Of a stretch of 64,000 nt of DNA, positions 43,055-52,294 are shown in pieces. Made by a program: the position numbers and the translations under genes. The notes beneath the pieces were generated by a model. It did no database searches. It was given only the letters and a program-made list of their open reading frames with translations, and had not been told where the DNA came from. The stretch comes from Ruegeria_C sp041537925 (GTDB lineage: Bacteria; Pseudomonadota; Alphaproteobacteria; Rhodobacterales; Rhodobacteraceae), in contig NZ_JBGOSH010000001.1 in assembly GCF_041537925.1 (NCBI RefSeq), positions 310,001 through 374,000 of the forward strand, in the 5' to 3' direction. Positions within the stretch are counted from its first letter, which is position 1. Every line of letters begins with the position of its first letter.

Positions 43055-44470
43055 ATGTCTGATCAGGTTGTCACCCGTTTCGCCCCGTCTCCGACCGGGT
43101 TCCTGCATATCGGCGGCGCGCGCACGGCGCTGTTCAACTGGCTCTATGCCCGTGGCCGAGGCGGCAGGTTTCTGCTGCGGATCGAAGATACCGACCGCGA
43201 GCGCTCCACCCCTGAGGCGACGGCGGCGATTTTGCAGGGCATGGAGTGGCTGGGTCTCGATCACGATGGGGAGGTGATCAGCCAGTTCGAGGGTGCCGAC
43301 CGCCATGCCGAAGTGGCGCGTCAGCTGCTGGGTGAGGGCAAGGCCTATAAGTGCTTTGCCACCCAGGACGAGATTGCCGCCTTCCGCGAGCAGGCGCGCG
43401 CCAAGGGCACATCCACCCTCTTCCGCAGCCCCTGGCGCGAGGCCGATGCCGCGACCCACCCGGACGCGCCTTTCGTGATCCGCATCAAGGCCCCGCAACA
43501 AGGTACAACCGTGATCCATGATCAGGTGCAGGGGGACGTCACCATCCGCAACGACCAGTTGGACGACATGGTTCTGCTGCGCTCGAACGGCACGCCGGTC
43601 TATATGCTGGCCGTAGTGGTGGACGACCATGATATGGGAGTGACCCATGTGATCCGGGGTGATGACCATCTAAACAACGCCGCGCGGCAGATGATGATCT
43701 ATGAGGCGATGGGCTGGGACGTACCAGTCTGGGCACATATCCCGCTGATCCACGGGCAGGACGGCAAGAAGCTGTCCAAGCGTCACGGTGCATTGGGGGC
43801 GCAGGAATACCAGGCGATGGGCTATCCCGCGGCTGGTATGCGCAACTACCTGGCGCGCCTGGGCTGGAGCCATGGCGATGATGAGTTCTTTACCGATGAA
43901 CAGGCGCGCGACTGGTTCGATCTGGACGGAATCGGCAAAAGCCCGGCCCGGTTCGACCTGAAGAAGCTGGAAAATCTCTGTGGTCAGCATATCGCCATTG
44001 CCGATGATGCTGCATTGCGGCAAGAAATCGAGACCTACCTGGCTGCGGCAGATCAGCCCGCCTTGACGCAGGCACAATCAACCAATCTTGAACGGGCCAT
44101 GTTCTGCCTCAAGGATAGGGCGCGAACCTTCCCGGAACTGCTTGAAAAGGCAGAGTTTGCCTTGACCTCGCGCCCGATTGAACCCGATCAGAAAGCGGCC
44201 AAGGCATTAAATTCTGTATCCGACGGTATACTGAAGGATTTGACGCCGCATCTGCAAAATGCTAGCTGGTCGCGAGAGAGCTTGGAGGAACACCTGTCCG
44301 CCTTCTGCGAGGCGCGCGAATTGAAATTCGGCAAACTGGCCGGACCTCTTCGCGCTGCATTGGCGGGCCGGTCGGTAACACCTTCGGTGTTTGACATGAT
44401 GGTCGTTCTGGGGCGCGAAGAAACCCTGGCCCGACTGGCAGACGCGGCGGAACTGGCCCTGTCGTCCTGA
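43055..44470 (+). CDS. gltX: Glutamyl-tRNA synthetase
   Basis: 471 residues, class I synthetase. The HIGH-type motif is APSPTGFLHIGGARTALFNW, followed by LLRIEDTDRERS, and the KMSKS-type motif is DGKKLSKRHGALGAQEY. The C-terminal anticodon-binding domain is present. It charges tRNA-Glu, and in alphaproteobacteria often also tRNA-Gln. A second gltX copy could exist elsewhere and cannot be judged here. gltA follows with about 117 bp between. Confidence 0.96.
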   Translation: MSDQVVTRFAPSPTGFLHIGGARTALFNWLYARGRGGRFLLRIEDTDRERSTPEATAAILQGMEWLGLDHDGEVISQFEGADRHAEVARQLLGEGKAYKCFATQDEIAAFREQARAKGTSTLFRSPWREADAATHPDAPFVIRIKAPQQGTTVIHDQVQGDVTIRNDQLDDMVLLRSNGTPVYMLAVVVDDHDMGVTHVIRGDDHLNNAARQMMIYEAMGWDVPVWAHIPLIHGQDGKKLSKRHGALGAQEYQAMGYPAAGMRNYLARLGWSHGDDEFFTDEQARDWFDLDGIGKSPARFDLKKLENLCGQHIAIADDAALRQEIETYLAAADQPALTQAQSTNLERAMFCLKDRARTFPELLEKAEFALTSRPIEPDQKAAKALNSVSDGILKDLTPHLQNASWSRESLEEHLSAFCEARELKFGKLAGPLRAALAGRSVTPSVFDMMVVLGREETLARLADAAELALSS

Positions 44471-44586
44471 CACGGGCCGCGCTTCCCCAATAACCCGGCT
44501 TGCGCGGTCCCCGCGCGAGCACCATCCGCACGGTTCTGATGGCTCCGTCTGGCGCCGTTGCCGTGTTTCAAAGAGGAAGGGACATA

Positions 44587-45882
44587 ATGACTGAAAACAA
44601 GAAATCGGCCACGCTGAACGTACACGGCAAAACCTATGATCTGCCGATCTTTTCGCCGACTGCCGGCCCGGACGTGATCGACATTCGCAAGCTTTACAGC
44701 GATGCAGGCGTCTTCACCTACGATCCGGGCTTCACATCCACGGCAAGCTGCGACAGCACAATCACCTATATCGACGGCGACAAGGGTGAACTGCTGCACC
44801 GGGGCTATCCGATCGACCAGCTGGCCTCGCAATCGCATTTCCTCGAAATGTGCTATCTGCTGCTCTATGGCGAATTGCCGAAAGCCGGCGATCTGGAAAA
44901 ATTCGAGAGTACAATCACCCGCCACACGATGCTGCACGAACAGATGCAGTATTTCTATCGCGGTTTCCGCCGCGATGCGCATCCGATGGCGATCATGGTT
45001 GGCGTTGTGGGCGCGATGTCCGCCTTCTACCACGATTCGACCGACATTCATGATCCGCATCAGCGCGAGGTCGCTTCGCATCGGCTGATCGCCAAGATGC
45101 CGACCATTGCCGCCTGGGCCTATAAATACCACATCGGCCAACCCTTCATCTATCCGCGCAACGATCTGGACTATGCGTCGAACTTTCTGCGTATGTGTTT
45201 CGCGGTGCCGGCAGAGGAATATGAGGTCAATCCGATCCTCAGCCGTGCGATGGACCGGATTTTCATGCTGCAGGCCGATCACGAGCAGAACGCATCGACC
45301 TCGACAGTACGACTGGCGTCCTCCTCGGGTGCGAACCCGTTTGCCTGTATCGCGGCGGGCATCGCCTGTCTCTGGGGGCCGGCGCATGGTGGCGCCAACC
45401 AGGCCTGCCTGGAAATGCTTGAGGAAATCGGATCGGTCGACCGCATTCCCGAGTTCATTGACCGCGCCAAGGACAAGAACGATCCGTTCCGCCTGATGGG
45501 CTTTGGTCATCGGGTCTACAAAAACTTCGATCCGCGCGCGACGGTGATGAAACAGTCCGCCGACGAGGTGCTGGACCTGCTGGGAATCGAGAGCAACCCC
45601 AAACTACAGGTCGCCAAGGCGCTAGAGAAACAGGCATTGGAAGATCCCTATTTCGCCGAGAAGAAACTGTTCCCAAATGTGGATTTCTATTCGGGCATCG
45701 TGATGGAAGCGATGGGCTTCCCGACCTCGATGTTCACGCCCATCTTCGCGCTCAGCCGCACCGTGGGCTGGATCAGCCAGTGGAAGGAAATGATCGCCGA
45801 TCCACAGAACAAGATCGGCCGCCCGCGCCAACTGTACCTGGGCGAAACCTTGCGCGACTACGTGGATATCGAAAAGCGCTGA
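44587..45882 (+). CDS. gltA: Citrate synthase
   Basis: 431 residues, the type II hexameric form. It condenses acetyl-CoA and oxaloacetate. The active-site pieces are VRLASSSGANPFACIAAGIA, GPAHGGANQACLEML (His), and FRLMGFGHRVYKNFDPRA (His and Arg). The start MTENKKSATLNVHGKTYDLP at 44587 follows an AGAGGAAGGG ribosome site; residues upstream are not family-like. A strong terminator follows 19 bp after the stop. Confidence 0.97.
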   Translation: MTENKKSATLNVHGKTYDLPIFSPTAGPDVIDIRKLYSDAGVFTYDPGFTSTASCDSTITYIDGDKGELLHRGYPIDQLASQSHFLEMCYLLLYGELPKAGDLEKFESTITRHTMLHEQMQYFYRGFRRDAHPMAIMVGVVGAMSAFYHDSTDIHDPHQREVASHRLIAKMPTIAAWAYKYHIGQPFIYPRNDLDYASNFLRMCFAVPAEEYEVNPILSRAMDRIFMLQADHEQNASTSTVRLASSSGANPFACIAAGIACLWGPAHGGANQACLEMLEEIGSVDRIPEFIDRAKDKNDPFRLMGFGHRVYKNFDPRATVMKQSADEVLDLLGIESNPKLQVAKALEKQALEDPYFAEKKLFPNVDFYSGIVMEAMGFPTSMFTPIFALSRTVGWISQWKEMIADPQNKIGRPRQLYLGETLRDYVDIEKR

Positions 45883-45901
45883 TTGCGGCGCCAAAGCGAA
45901 G

Positions 45902-45932
45902 AAGACCCCGCGATTGCCGGGGTCTTTTTTTT
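45902..45932 (+). terminator. Intrinsic terminator after gltA
   Basis: AAGACCCCG and CGGGGTCTT form a perfect 9-bp stem with a 7-base loop and a run of about ten T residues. Confidence 0.93.
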
Positions 45933-46040
45933 GAACTTCACCCAAGGCTTCGCTGTTCCACGCCTTCTCTTAACGGCAGCTAGAAGCCCATACTGTTTGA
46001 TACTGTGGGCGGTGGGTATGCCAGTTTCTGCACTCGCAGA

Positions 46041-46078
46041 CCCAAAAAACAGCAAAATAAAGAAAGGGCTGTTTTGGG
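46041..46078 (-). terminator. Hairpin after the homocysteine methyltransferase gene
   Basis: CCCAAAAAACAGC pairs with GCTGTTTTGGG around a 14-base A-rich loop, 39 bp after the gene's stop on the - strand. The stem is imperfect by two bases. It most likely ends the leftward transcript before it meets gltA. Confidence 0.5.
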
Positions 46079-46116
46079 CCACATGAGTTTGTGGGCCAAC
46101 TCGATTTGACCGCGCC

Positions 46117-47055
46117 CTATGCAACCTGCAACACCGCTGCGGCGATTTTATCGACATGCACGAAATCTGTTCCACAGCATCCGCCAAAGACGTTCATGTT
46201 CGGGAAGCTCCGGCGGATGTCGCTGTATTGTCCTGCAAGCTCATCAGGATTGCCTTCTTCAAGATGCCCAAGTTTGCAAAGCGTACCGTGATCCAGGGTC
46301 GACGCATTCGCCCGCAATCCTCGGATGCGCCTTGTCCAGGCTCCAGAAGTCAGCGCCGGACCGAAATCCGCCGGATGCGAGCAGTTAATCATGTAGTATG
46401 CGGGGGCTTCGCCGGTTTGGGCATCGACGGCCTCAATGGCCTCCCGAAGGCTCTCTCCACTTCTGAGGCAGCGGTTCTTCTCCAACGTGAACGAGATGAC
46501 GCAAGGCAATCCCGCTGACTGCGCAGCGCGAGCGATCCCGACAGCTTCGGCAGTCGTGTTCAACGTCAGAGCTGTTACGATGTCAGCGCCGCCTGCTTTG
46601 AAGGTGGCAATTTGCTTGCTGTGATAATCTTCGGCACCTTCAGCAGTCAGACCTTGGTTGAGTTTGTAGGCATCGCCTTTCGGCCCGATGCATCCACTGA
46701 TGACTGTTTTTGAGTTTGCTAAACCGGCGGCGCGCGCCGCGTCTCGGTAGAGATTGAAGCACGCGTGGTTCATCTCCGCCAGACTTTCATCGGAGTACCC
46801 CAGAAGTCGACCCCAATCCCTGCTGGCACGGTAGGTCAGACTGTCGAAGATAAAGCTTGCTCCATGCCGAACTGCAAGCTCGGCGAACGTGCTATAATAC
46901 TCGTCGAGCGCCAGCTTCGCCTTCGGATTGTGGAGCAAATGAAAGGCCGCGAATTCTTCAAGTTCGAACCCTCGTTTGTACATCAGCCAGGTTTCGGTGC
47001 CACCGTCGGTCAGGAATAGATCATTTGTCTGATGCGGCAGTGTTGGAGTCGCCAT
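46117..47055 (-). CDS. Homocysteine S-methyltransferase family protein
   Basis: 312 residues. The family zinc ligands are in place: INCSHP (about C225) and GGCCGT (about C293 and C294). FLTDGGTETWLMYKRGFEL near the N-terminus and the central GCIGPKGDAY are also typical. Members methylate homocysteine from S-methylmethionine, betaine or a corrinoid protein; the donor cannot be told. The ATG at 47055 follows GAGG; an earlier one (47094) is unlikely. It is divergent from a LysR-type gene (119 bp between starts), which probably regulates it. GC content is visibly lower than that of neighbouring genes, suggesting separate origin. Confidence 0.88.
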   Translation of the reverse strand: MATPTLPHQTNDLFLTDGGTETWLMYKRGFELEEFAAFHLLHNPKAKLALDEYYSTFAELAVRHGASFIFDSLTYRASRDWGRLLGYSDESLAEMNHACFNLYRDAARAAGLANSKTVISGCIGPKGDAYKLNQGLTAEGAEDYHSKQIATFKAGGADIVTALTLNTTAEAVGIARAAQSAGLPCVISFTLEKNRCLRSGESLREAIEAVDAQTGEAPAYYMINCSHPADFGPALTSGAWTRRIRGLRANASTLDHGTLCKLGHLEEGNPDELAGQYSDIRRSFPNMNVFGGCCGTDFVHVDKIAAAVLQVA

Positions 47056-47102
47056 GGGCCTAACCTCATTCAAGATGCGTGTGTGGATACACAAAGGCTA
47101 GG

Positions 47103-47124
47103 TTGTGGTGGTCATTTCGCACAA
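47103..47124. promoter_or_regulatory. Possible LysR operator between divergent genes
   Basis: TTGTG and CACAA form a 5-bp inverted repeat with a 12-base spacer, in the 119-bp region between the methyltransferase and LysR gene starts. A T-N-A type dyad of this size is common for LysR regulators, but one site alone is weak evidence. Confidence 0.35.
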
Positions 47125-47174
47125 ACGATCATACTTTGCTCCACAAGTTAAATTTTCTACGGCGTAGTTGTGAC

Positions 47175-48065
47175 ATGCCCAGGCGTTTGCCTTCACTCAA
47201 CCAGCTTCGTGCGTTCGAAGCCGCAGCACGGTATCAGAGCATCAAAGATGGTGCGGACGAGCTATGTGTGACGCCTGCCGCCGTAGGTCACCAAATCCGC
47301 GCACTGGAAAGCTTTCTGGAGATGACGCTTTTTCATCGCGGCGTCCGACAGATCACGTTAACTGAACAGGGCAAACGACTGGCGGACGAGATTGGCCATG
47401 CGCTTGATCGGATCGAAGCTGCGGTTGCCCCGGCTCTGAATGACAGCATGTCTGGGACGCTGAAAATTTCCGTGGCACCGTTCTTCGGCAATCGCTGGCT
47501 GCTGCCACGGTTGCAGAAGTTTAGCGGACTTCATCCTCTGATCGACGTTCAGCCAGTTTTGTCGTTCGACTATGTCGACTTGGCGAAAGCGGGATTTGAT
47601 GCAGCGGTACGGTACGGTGATGGTAATTGGGACGGTACGGTTTCCGAGTTGGTCTTCCGCGATACTCTGCGGCCCGTTTGTGCGCCACAATTGTTGGAGG
47701 GGCGCGACCTGCCTCTTGCTCCGGGTGACATTCTGGGGCTGCCGCTCGCTTCTGCGCGAAACTGGCCAGATGACTGGTCGGCTTGGGCGGAGGCCGTCGG
47801 AACGAAGCTGGGCGATGAAGTGAAAGTGCATGAGTACGAAAGCCGTTCCTTCATGTTCGACAGCGCCCTGTCAGGACAGGCCGTTATCCTTGCGGATGCC
47901 CGCATGACTGGCGCCGACGAAAAGGCTGGTCGATTGGTTTGTTTAAAGGAGCTCAGTGTCGAGCGTTCACAAGGCATACATGTCGTCGCCGCCTTTTCGG
48001 CATTTAGCCGAAAGGTTCGGGCCTTTTCTGACTGGATGAAGGCAGAGGCAGCCTCGTGTGGGTGA
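47175..48065 (+). CDS. LysR-family transcriptional regulator (GcvA-like)
   Basis: 296 residues. The N-terminal winged helix-turn-helix (RLPSLNQLRAFEAAARYQSI, CVTPAAVGHQIRALESFL, LTEQGKRLADEIG) is followed by a periplasmic-binding-like effector domain (MSGTLKISVAPFFGNRWLLP). The N-terminal pattern is GcvA-like. The start at 47175 matches the family start. It is divergent from the homocysteine methyltransferase gene and is the best candidate for its regulator. The effector is unknown; homocysteine or a methylated amine could be tested. Codon use is similar to its partner and less GC-rich than the flanks. Confidence 0.88.
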   Translation: MPRRLPSLNQLRAFEAAARYQSIKDGADELCVTPAAVGHQIRALESFLEMTLFHRGVRQITLTEQGKRLADEIGHALDRIEAAVAPALNDSMSGTLKISVAPFFGNRWLLPRLQKFSGLHPLIDVQPVLSFDYVDLAKAGFDAAVRYGDGNWDGTVSELVFRDTLRPVCAPQLLEGRDLPLAPGDILGLPLASARNWPDDWSAWAEAVGTKLGDEVKVHEYESRSFMFDSALSGQAVILADARMTGADEKAGRLVCLKELSVERSQGIHVVAAFSAFSRKVRAFSDWMKAEAASCG

Positions 48066-48279
48066 AAGCTGTTTATTTCCAATGCATTGAAATCTCCCCT
48101 TTGGTCTGCAGAGGAAGCGACGGTCACAAACGTCTGACTTTGGCAGGCTGCCAAAAGCGCCCATTGGCGCGGCTGCAGCGGATCCAATGGCGATAAACAG
48201 ACGGCCAAATCTTGGACTTTTTCAACACCATCTCTGTACAATTTTCCTCCAAAAACCCGGCACATCAGCTTGCGTATGC

Positions 48280-49359
48280 TCAGAACAAGCTCAGTTGATC
48301 GCCCTTTTGTGGCGGCACCGCGAACAGCTCGGTTCTGAGCGGCGGGGCTTCTTCCGAAAGACCCAGCCGTCTGCAGGCGGCCTTGAACCGTTGCGCCACC
48401 ATCTCGGCATACGGCCCCTGCCCTTGCATCCGGTGACCCCATCGCGCGTCGTATTCCTTGCCACCATGCATTTCACGCAACCGTGCCATCACCCGGGCCG
48501 CGCGATCCGGGTAATGCTCGGCCAGCCATTCTTGCCAGAGCGTCGAGACCTCGCGCGGCAGGCGCAACATGATCCAGCTCGCGTTTTTTGCCCCGGCCTC
48601 GACCCCCGCCGCAAGCAGCGCCTCAAGCTCATGATCGCTCAACCCCGGCACCAGTGGCGAGGTCATCACCCGCACCGGCACCCCCGCCTGCGCCAGCCGT
48701 CGGATCATCAGCAGCCGTCGCGCAGGTGACGGGGCGCGCGGTTCCATCCGGCGCGACAGGCCGGTATCCAGCGTGGTCAGCGAGATCCCGACCCGCACCA
48801 GACCTTTGGCCGCCATCGGTGCAAGAATGTCCAGATCCCGCTCGATCAGCGCACCTTTGGTGACGATCGCAACCGGGTGGTTGAATTCGGCCAGCACCTG
48901 CAAGCACTTGCGCGCGATGCCGTGGTCGCGTTCGACCGGTTGATACGGGTCGGTATTGGTGCCGATCGCTATGGTCGCGACCTTGTAACGCCGCGCCGAC
49001 AATTCCCGTCGCAGCACCTCTGCCGCGTTGGGTCGGGCCACCAGAACGCTCTCGAAGTCAAGGCCCGGCGACAGACCGAGATAGGCATGGGTCGGGCGCG
49101 CAAAGCAATAGACGCAGCCATGTTCACAGCCCCTGTAAGGGTTGATCGACCGGTCGAAGGGCAGATCCGGCGAGCGATTATAGGTGATCAGGCTGCGCGC
49201 ATGTTCGATCCGCAATTCGGTACGCAGCAATCTGGACTCTTCGGTGATTTCCCACCCGTCCCAAACCTCTTCGCGCGACAGATCGAACCGACCCGACGCG
49301 TTGGACACAGCGCCACGGCCCGGCCTGCGCTGTGCGGAAATATCGGCAGATTGATCCAT
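48280..49359 (-). CDS. PA0069-family radical SAM protein (SplB-like)
   Basis: 359 residues. The radical SAM [4Fe-4S] cluster motif is CEHGCVYC (C78, C82, C85) in INPYRGCEHGCVYCFARPTH; the CX3CX2C spacing is canonical. Further motifs are TNTDPYQPVERDHGIARKCL and VRVGISLTTLD. The PA0069 family resembles spore photoproduct lyase (SplB), but its substrate is unknown. The C-terminus (DQLSLF) resembles a beta-clamp-binding QLxLF motif. The ATG at 49359 lies 12 bp from a perfect LexA box, so it is probably SOS-induced, which fits a repair role. DNA lesion repair is an inference. Confidence 0.9.
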   Translation of the reverse strand: MDQSADISAQRRPGRGAVSNASGRFDLSREEVWDGWEITEESRLLRTELRIEHARSLITYNRSPDLPFDRSINPYRGCEHGCVYCFARPTHAYLGLSPGLDFESVLVARPNAAEVLRRELSARRYKVATIAIGTNTDPYQPVERDHGIARKCLQVLAEFNHPVAIVTKGALIERDLDILAPMAAKGLVRVGISLTTLDTGLSRRMEPRAPSPARRLLMIRRLAQAGVPVRVMTSPLVPGLSDHELEALLAAGVEAGAKNASWIMLRLPREVSTLWQEWLAEHYPDRAARVMARLREMHGGKEYDARWGHRMQGQGPYAEMVAQRFKAACRRLGLSEEAPPLRTELFAVPPQKGDQLSLF

Positions 49360-49371
49360 TCACCCAAAGTA

Positions 49372-49386
49372 GAACATAAAGAGAAC
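49372..49386 (-). promoter_or_regulatory. LexA (SOS) box upstream of the radical SAM gene
   Basis: GAAC-ATAAAGA-GAAC is a perfect GAAC-N7-GAAC LexA operator. Its near edge is 12 bp from the radical SAM ATG at 49359. The other neighbouring start (49570, + strand) is 184 bp away, so the radical SAM gene is the likely target. Confidence 0.8.
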
Positions 49387-49569
49387 ATTCGCAACAAACA
49401 CATTATCTTCCTGCAAATTTCTCATTTTCAGATTTTCAAATTCATCTCTATAGGTCGGTTGTAGCGTCGCCAGTGTCGCAATTAACGCAGTCCATTTGCG
49501 GCCTTTTGAGCAAAAAGAAGCAAGAAATAACCTAGGGTCACAAACCCGTAACACCGAGGAATCGCGCGC

Positions 49570-50268
<699 letters not shown>

Positions 50269-50292
50269 CGGCACGTTTCCGAACACTGAAAC

Positions 50293-50324
50293 GGGGCGGG
50301 CCGCAACCGGCGCCGCCCTTTTTA
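50293..50324 (+). terminator. Terminator after the corrinoid protein gene
   Basis: A GC-rich stem (GGGCGGGCCG pairing with CGGCGCCGCCC, one bulge) is followed by five T residues and AT-rich sequence, 25 bp after the stop. Read-through to the micropeptide and DUF1638 genes is possible. Confidence 0.7.
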
Positions 50325-50367
50325 TTTGCCCTACCCAACCCCAGATAAGCCCAAAGGAGACAAGACC

Positions 50368-50442
50368 ATGCAACCGAACTTCGTGACTATCCTGCTCGCC
50401 GCCGTTGTTGCGATTGGCCTGACAGTCTGGGTTGGTGCCTGA
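50368..50442 (+). CDS. 24-residue transmembrane micropeptide
   Basis: An ATG behind a strong ribosome site (AAAGGAGACAAGACC) opens a 24-codon frame: MQPNF followed by a continuous hydrophobic helix (VTILLAAVVAIGLTVWVGA) and a TGA stop. This is too short for ordinary gene finders. The helix length fits one membrane span. It lies 99 bp after the corrinoid gene and 26 bp before DUF1638 and is probably cotranscribed with it. No family is recognised. The ribosome site and helical pattern are the evidence; expression is unproven. Confidence 0.55.
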   Translation: MQPNFVTILLAAVVAIGLTVWVGA

Positions 50443-50467
50443 TCCGGGTGCGCCGGGGAGACCGACA

Positions 50468-51121
50468 ATGATCAGCGATACAGAACTGACTCAGAAAGGC
50501 TTGCAAGCGCGCGGCGAAGGCCGGATTCTCCTCATCGCTTGCGGTGCGCTTGCGCGCGAGATTCTGGCCCTGATCAAGGCCAACGGCTGGTCGCATATGA
50601 CCCTGACCTGTCTGCCCGCCATCTATCACTTGCACCCCGAGAAAATTCCGCAAGCGGTCGAAGAGACGGTGATGAAAAACCGTGACGATTATGACGATAT
50701 TTTCGTTGTCTATGCCGATTGCGGCACCGGAGGGTTGTTGCAATCGCTCTGCGACCGGCTGGGTATCCAGATGGTCGCCGGGCCACATTGCTATTCTTTC
50801 TTCGAAGGAAACGACCGCTTTTCCGAGCTCGCCGAAGACGAGTTCACCGCCTTCTACCTTACTGATTTTCTAGTTCGGCAATTCGACGCCTTCATCTGGA
50901 AACCCATGGGGCTCGACCGCCACCCCGAACTGCGTGACATGTATTTCGGCAATTACACCAAGCTGGTCTATCAGGCCCAGATCGACGACCCGGCACTCAC
51001 CGAAAAGGCAAAAGCCTGCGCTGAACGCATGGGCCTCGACTTCGAGCGACGGTTCACTGGCTATGGCGACCTGAACACCGCCCTTGCTGCACTCAACCGC
51101 GATCCCTCTTCATCTGGCTGA
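50468..51121 (+). CDS. DUF1638 domain protein
   Basis: 217 residues, starting ISDTELTQKGLQARGEGRIL. The DUF1638 pattern is present: LLIACGALAREILAL, LTCLPAIYHLHPEKIP, VVYADCGTGGLL, GPHCYSFFEGNDRF and MYFGNYTKLVYQAQ. The conserved cysteines (in IACGA, ADCGTGG and GPHCYSF) suggest metal or cofactor binding, though this is not proven for the family. DUF1638 genes are often found beside corrinoid methyltransferase genes. The ATG at 50468 follows a GGGGAGACCG ribosome site. Confidence 0.88.
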   Translation: MISDTELTQKGLQARGEGRILLIACGALAREILALIKANGWSHMTLTCLPAIYHLHPEKIPQAVEETVMKNRDDYDDIFVVYADCGTGGLLQSLCDRLGIQMVAGPHCYSFFEGNDRFSELAEDEFTAFYLTDFLVRQFDAFIWKPMGLDRHPELRDMYFGNYTKLVYQAQIDDPALTEKAKACAERMGLDFERRFTGYGDLNTALAALNRDPSSSG

Positions 51122-51195
51122 AAACATCCCGGGGGATGCGCCATTGGTTCGAGCAGCAATGGCGGCTGGGTTGGCCCTTCGCTTGCGCAACCTGC

Positions 51196-51606
51196 TCAAG
51201 CGTTCTCGGCCGCCACGTCTCGAATGCGCTCGACCATCGAGCGCAGCCCGTTCGACCGCTGCGCCGACAGATGGTCGTTCAGACCCAGCCGCTCCAGCTC
51301 GGCCCGCGCGTCGATCCTGGACACCTCGGCCACCGGCGCACCATTATAAAGCGCCCGCAAAACCGCGATCAGCCCGCGCACGATCAGCGCGTCGCTGTCA
51401 CCGTCAAAGCGAAACATCCCGTTCTCGATCACCGGATGCAGCCAGACTTGGCTGGCGCAGCCATGTACTTTGGTGGCTGGCACTTTCAGTGCGTCGTTCA
51501 AGGGCTCCATCGCTTTGCCCTGCTCAATCACATGGCGATAGCGGTCTTCCCAGTCGTCGAGAAACTCGAAATCCTCGACGATATCTTCAAAGGCTGGGCT
51601 GGCCAT
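51196..51606 (-). CDS. SufE family protein (Fe-S assembly sulfur acceptor)
   Basis: About 136 residues. SufE takes the persulfide from a cysteine desulfurase and passes it to the SufBCD scaffold. The acceptor cysteine is in KVHGCASQVWL (about C50), and FEDIVEDFEFLDDWEDRY (given in part) and the C-terminal LNDHLSAQRSNGLRSMVERI are typical. The ATG at 51606 has a better-placed GGAG than the ATG six bases before it (51612). It lies far from the suf operon (window 0-4 kb) and converges with DUF1638. Confidence 0.93.
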   Translation of the reverse strand: MASPAFEDIVEDFEFLDDWEDRYRHVIEQGKAMEPLNDALKVPATKVHGCASQVWLHPVIENGMFRFDGDSDALIVRGLIAVLRALYNGAPVAEVSRIDARAELERLGLNDHLSAQRSNGLRSMVERIRDVAAENA

Positions 51607-51748
51607 CGGCATGCTCCGTCATGTGGCAGGTCACAACCGTCACCTAAGCTCGCCCTGCCCGCCTGTCCAGACCCACGATGGGTTTTCAAGCGCCGCCGGA
51701 TAGGCTAACCGGTTTGCAGGCAAGACGAATTGACCGGGGCGGTTGCAG

Positions 51749-52276
51749 ATGCGGGTTTCATTGACGTTTCTTCTGATTGGATCACTGACGCTGGGCGCGT
51801 GCAGTTCATGGCGAGACTCGCGCGTGAACCCGTCGAACTGGTTCAACAGGTCAGAACCTGCGGCGGTCAATGTAGATACCGAAGGCACGGTCAACCCGCT
51901 GCTGCCGTCGGAAGGGACCAGCGAAGGCATCTTCTCCCCGTCCGAACCGGTGGACGGCTCTGTGCCGATCACCAAGCTGACCGCGATGCGGGTCGAAAAG
52001 ACCAATGCCGGCGCGATCATCTACGCCACTGGCGTGGCGCAGCGACAAGGCGCGTTTGACGCGGTTCTGCGTCGCAACCGGTCCGAAGAGAACACCAAGA
52101 ACGGCGTGCTCAGCTACACGTTCCGCGTGGTCTACCCCGAGGACGCAACGCCGCAGGGCGACGAAGCCTCGCGCACCATTCACGATGCGGTCACCGTCAC
52201 AAACGAGACGCTTGAGGGAATCCGCCTGATCCGGGTGACATCGGAACGCAACGCGTTGGAATCCCGCCGTCGTTAA
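51749..52276 (+). CDS. Putative outer-membrane lipoprotein
   Basis: 175 residues. The lipoprotein signal peptide (MRVSLTFLLIGSLTLGAC, lipobox LGAC, cysteine at 18) is followed by a mature part with a Ser/Pro-rich N-terminal stretch and a beta-rich domain (ITKLTAMRVEKTNAGAII, YTFRVVYPEDATPQG, LEGIRLIRVTSE). I do not recognise the family. It converges with rnd; only 18 bp separate the two stops and no hairpin is seen. The residue after the lipid cysteine is Ser, so outer-membrane targeting by Lol is likely. Confidence 0.82.
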   Translation: MRVSLTFLLIGSLTLGACSSWRDSRVNPSNWFNRSEPAAVNVDTEGTVNPLLPSEGTSEGIFSPSEPVDGSVPITKLTAMRVEKTNAGAIIYATGVAQRQGAFDAVLRRNRSEENTKNGVLSYTFRVVYPEDATPQGDEASRTIHDAVTVTNETLEGIRLIRVTSERNALESRRR

Positions 52277-52294
52277 ACGTCTTCTGCTCGCAGA

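Noticed and set aside
45883..46086. 67-codon frame after gltA
   Set aside because: It includes the gltA terminator hairpin and has no protein-like features or ribosome site.
48066..48279. Possible gene or mobile-element remnant between LysR and the radical SAM gene
   Set aside because: No recognisable protein match by eye, no terminal repeats and no start with a ribosome site. I see nothing definite.
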